A DNA stretch of 64,000 nucleotides. It comes from Aspidiotus rigidus (taxonomy: Eukaryota > Arthropoda > Insecta > Hemiptera > Diaspididae). Under the pieces are notes generated by a model, which was not told the origin of the DNA, did no database searches, and worked only from the letters and a program-made list of their open reading frames with translations. Shown piece by piece: positions 60,152 through 64,000 of the stretch. A program made the translations under genes and the position numbers. Location: assembly GCA_035079385.1 (NCBI GenBank), contig JAVHKY010000028.1, positions 3,720,001-3,784,000 of the forward strand, read 5' to 3'. The first letter of the stretch is position 1. Every line of letters begins with the position of its first letter.

Positions 60152-60580
60152 ATGCGACCTTACCCAATACAAGATAGGGCGGTGTGGTCAATGCATACCT
60201 TAGCCATATTTACCCGACGCAAAGATCATATTCAATTTTATAAATTATGCACAAGCAACGTAGATTTTTTCACTCAACAGAAAAACCAAAGTTGTATATT
60301 CAGACACCGTATGCTGATAAATAGAGACTATCATTGCTGTTTTCTCAAGGGCATAATGCAGAATTTTATACGCAATACTTGTTTAAATCTCCATGTCACA
60401 TATTTCAAAACGTTCGCGATTGTAAGAGACTTTTTCTTCCCTCACGACAACAGCATTGAATTTGTAATAGCGCCACGTTTATTGACCGCGAAAGAAATTA
60501 AACATCTCTTCTTTTCCTTATGCAAGGGTGATTCTAGCAAGGAATTGAATCTGGCTGTGGTGCTGCGTATATTCGAATGA
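60152..60580 (+). CDS. Open frame of 142 residues, unknown
   Basis: Rich in Phe, His and Cys, without membrane segment or known motif. It is among the longest frames in the window that are not explained by a repeat or known gene. The shared FYK...DFF pattern with the frame at 59408 hints at a duplicated exon or a broken gene. No splice or family support. Confidence 0.3.
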   Translation: MRPYPIQDRAVWSMHTLAIFTRRKDHIQFYKLCTSNVDFFTQQKNQSCIFRHRMLINRDYHCCFLKGIMQNFIRNTCLNLHVTYFKTFAIVRDFFFPHDNSIEFVIAPRLLTAKEIKHLFFSLCKGDSSKELNLAVVLRIFE

Positions 60581-60599
60581 GATGAAATAATTACGGGCA

Positions 60600-63045
60600 A
60601 AGTCATAGAACACACAACTTTACATACTACAAACATGTCGACACACCTTGTACGATCACTCTGGGGTAGCGGTAGGTCGTGAACTCTTGATTCATATAGA
60701 AGCGGATAGAGTACGACGATGTTCCCTTCCTTATTGGCTTCCGGCCTATAGTTACTTCCAGTGTGGGTAGAGTTAGTGTGCACTCTTAGATGAAGAGGGA
60801 GCTAGTGTAGCACCCGATGACAAAACACACACACTCTCACGCTTGTATCAAATTTAGGATGAGCAGATGAAGCTAGATAAGATTGTATGACAGAACTGAA
60901 AATTTCAATTATCTTTTATTCAAGTCCAAGGAATTTTCTAGCAAAAACGTTACTTCACTGGAATTTTTCAAATAACTAACTGAATGTCTAACCCTGTCAA
61001 GCTTAGAGCTGCGAGGAAGTATGGTCGCTATAGCGCGTCACTGCCGTTTAGAGTACAAATTATAATGGGGTGTTTTGTTCTGGAGGACCCACTTGCTTGA
61101 CTAATGAAATTATAAGTTAAGGTCAATCGTGATCCACTCGGTGCTAATCAACTTGAGTCGTATTGTAGAACATGCCCTAGACAAACGTGAGTGATCAATC
61201 AAAGTAGGTACCTAATATTACTCAACTCATGTAAAGTCAAATCTAAATTGAAGGTTATTACTCTTCTCTCTGTCAAACATTTGCAGACGTTTGGATACTC
61301 TGTCACTTCATCCATGGAACAAGTACATTCTGTACAGTCTTTTTTTCATAAACCGGGACGCTCTGTTTTGCAATCCCATCTAGGTTTAATAACATTCTCA
61401 ATTTCGTTACTATTGAACATTACAAAACACGATTGTAAAAAATCATCACGCTTAACTTTTTTCACGACATTATTTAAAACTATCGTCGAATATAAGGATT
61501 ATTTTCAGCAAAGTATTTGCTTATGACATTGTAAATCACATTAGTCACCAGATCTTTTACACGAGCCTTAAGCCCGAGTCTATTGGTAGCACATTATTCA
61601 ACATCGAGCATTCATACAAATAGTGATTGTTGATCAATTGGAAGGCTTTTTCCGGATTTGAACGAATTTGTTTAATAGCGTTGATGATATTACCCCGCTC
61701 CTTAGTGTTATTAGTTGAACACAACGTAAGTCAACGTACGACTCTGAATTGAAGTTGGTCAAACTTGTGAATGAACCTACACTTGTCCCTCTCCAACCCG
61801 ATTCAAAAAACTTATAAAATCGACCAAATTCAATTATATTTATAATTATCGACCTGAAAGATATTATTTCATGAGAAAACCTAGAGATAGTTGACCACAC
61901 ACATAACAGAGTCGAAAGACTGTTCGCGATCTATATTATTCTCGTTATTATACATTTTGAAGCATATTTTACAAATTCAGGGAGGTGGTAAGTGTTAGAG
62001 AGGGTCGGGTTGACTAACAATACCGACTCACGCTCATCCACCGTTCTCTTCCTCGTAAACTATCACGATAATAATATGAACACAGGAGATAGGTACTTTC
62101 GATGAATACTTTATTGACAATTCTCTTTAATCATTGACTGTGAGTGTCGGTGTGTGTTTATTGTAGGCACATTATTTGAAATATATTCTCGTTCTCCGAG
62201 ACACTCTGGGAGGAGAAAAAAACAAGTCAATAATGTCTAGGAAAGAAAAAATAAAACAAAGTAGGTAAGATAAATTTTACAAACTTATTCTACATAATAT
62301 AAATTTAAAACCACTAGCCAAAGCAAGGGCTAAAGCCTAAACAATAAGAATTATGAATTAAAATAAAATAAATGAATTATATTTAAAAAATGGTCAGAAG
62401 ATAGACAAAAGAGAACTTACAAAATTTACTACTTTTACCATGAAATGTATCTTATCAATATTGCTTCACGCTGTACTAGAAATCGTTTGTTTTAGTTTCG
62501 ATGATATCGTCCCAAATAAATGTTCCTCTAAAACCTATTTGAGGGGCGTTCGCCCTGAAAAAATTGCATGGTATAATTAATTAATTGGTATAACATCACA
62601 TATTCTTCACTGAATGAAAATAAGTCAATATTTTTTTCTTGGGTGAGGGTCTAAACTTCATCTTGCGCGCAATTAGTGTTTTTACTTATGTATGTACACA
62701 CGAAACTTATCTGCAAACTATAGAGGTTGCTAGGTGAAGCAATAGATGTGAACGTAAAACAAACTTTTAAATTAGACATGTTAGCGAGAAATAATCACTA
62801 ATACACTCTGAAAAATCAGAAATAAAAGAATAATCGGACTATTTCACATTAATAATAATAATAAGAAGAAGAAGAAGAAGAACATGGAATGAAAAATTAA
62901 GTTCCAAATCTGACTAGAACGATTCGAATCTCTTGAGTACCAAAGTTCAGAAAGATAAAAAAGATGTGATCTTTTTTATTCCAGATTTTGACGGGTGAAG
63001 AGAAACTGTAGACCGAATTCATGGTCTATTCAAAATATTCCCCAT

Positions 63046-63077
<32 letters not shown>

Positions 63078-63160
63078 GTGATCGAAATTATTTTTAAAAA
63101 TTCGAATAATAAATTTTGAAGATGCAAGAAGCTCGTTTTATCCTCAAACGGGGATAAACG
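60600..63160. other. No gene seen
   Basis: Intergenic or intronic sequence with an AAT/AAG trinucleotide run at 62851-62880 and an A-run at 63047-63072. Open frames at 61191 and 61634 have no support. Confidence 0.35.
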
Positions 63161-63165
63161 TTATA

Positions 63166-63321
63166 TCATTCCCGGTCTTTGCGTCGAAACATTAGCTTGG
63201 GCTCATTATCGCCTCCCCTTATCCGAAGATCTAATTGTTCTTCTGTCGCAAAAACATCCTCAACATTTTCTAGTTCCCGCAAATTCATCTCCTTCTGTTC
63301 CCTCTCCAGTCTCGCTTCCAC
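63166..63321 (-). CDS. Terminal coding exon of an unidentified charged, helical protein
   Basis: After the acceptor TTAATTAG|GTGG, 51 codons run to a TGA: EARLEREQKEMNLRELENVE, then DVFATEEQLDLRIRGGDNEP and a basic end. The strong heptad-like charge pattern suggests a coiled coil then a short basic tail. A donor GGAG|GTAAGG at 63447 marks the exon before it; in the matching phase that exon ends VLQVQTSNKSLE. An alternative Met-start frame (MNHELGEVEE, from 63559) crosses the same donor but in the wrong phase. Gene not recognised; the rest lies beyond 63.5 kb or outside the window. Confidence 0.5.
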   Translation of the reverse strand: MEARLEREQKEMNLRELENVEDVFATEEQLDLRIRGGDNEPKLMFRRKDRE

Positions 63322-64000
63322 CTAATTAAGTTATAATACCTATCTGTTTTGTTTATAAGTGATCTACTCTGTTCTAATATTTATTAAAATACATTATATT
63401 GAATTATATACCCTCATTTTATTTCACACTTGGCATACACCCTTACCTCCAAAGATTTGTTTGAGGTTTGTACTTGTAGAACTCTTTCTGTCACTTGACT
63501 TAAGTACTACCTTTGCTGTTGGCAAACTTGTCGCTTCTTCTACTTCACCCAACTCGTGATTCATTGCAAATAGACTCAAAACACAAAGAGAATAAAGTAG
63601 CGGTAAAAGACAACCTTAATATCAATTTCAAATATTTTGGATATGCGAGCAAATTGTGATTGAAACGCAATTTAAAAAAAAAACAAAAACAAAAAAAAAC
63701 TGATTTCCCATACATTCTATCCTTGTATTGGCGTAGAACAAAACTTTTTTTATCTAGCTAAATTGTTCATATTAGCTACTTGTAGTTTCCTTCTTTAATT
63801 TTTGAATGAAATAAATACACTTTTTGTTTTCCTTATTTAGCGATGTTATAATATTTGTAACTGGGATGGAAACCATTCTCTAGGCGTCATTGGTGCAGGC
63901 TTAAATTATTTTGTTGAGGAAATATAATAGCCTCTGTAAGACTTTTGTCGAAAGGAGGTTAAACGCGATTTGCCGAGAAATGGAAAGCGAGAATTGTTCC

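Overview
This window reads as AT-rich nuclear DNA from an arthropod, probably an insect. Coding exons are split by short GT-AG introns (85-155 nt in several genes). Two metazoan housekeeping genes are recognisable. Most of the rest is decayed eukaryotic transposons: Penelope-like, MULE, pogo/Tigger, hAT-type MITE and Jockey/R1-like LINE. A sap-feeding hemipteran is a guess from general sequence feel and is not proven here.

Region 1 (1-21 kb) is a tandem array of eight minus-strand genes. Each encodes a 60-67 residue secreted peptide with six cysteines, spaced C-x5/7-C-x4-C-x7-C-x7-14-C-x-C. Each gene sits in a duplicated cassette with three parts: a conserved upstream block holding paired GATA-like sites, the single coding exon, and a conserved 108-126 nt intron placed 76-92 nt after the stop codon. 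This array is the most interesting part of the window. It looks like an expanding family of lineage-restricted effector, antimicrobial or symbiosis-type peptides. A MULE-type element with a 9-bp target duplication has inserted between two cassettes, and the neighbouring cassette preserves the empty site.

Region 2 (14-45 kb) is a transposon graveyard with no convincing host gene: a second MULE-type element, a field of 142-bp repeats, LINE fragments, a broken pogo/Tigger transposase, a dead Penelope element (YVDD to YFDE), a MULE transposase with a broken SWIM finger, a retroposon flanked by 54-bp direct repeats, several foldback MITEs, a near-perfect 54-bp hairpin, and a Penelope-like element with an open reading frame, bracketed by perfect 127-bp inverted repeats.

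Region 3 (45-64 kb) holds the host genes, all on the minus strand. A complete two-exon UDP-N-acetylglucosamine pyrophosphorylase (chitin and glycan precursor synthesis) lies at 45974-47483. The 3' eight exons of an ER lysophosphatidylcholine acyltransferase with EF-hand-like region and a C-terminal dilysine signal lie between 49170 and 57494. One of its introns carries a 2.84-kb terminal-inverted-repeat element filled with about 43 copies of a 45-bp satellite. A terminal exon of an unidentified coiled-coil-like protein lies at 63166-63321.

Coordinates of exons were set by hand from splice signals, reading phase and remembered family conservation. No search was run.
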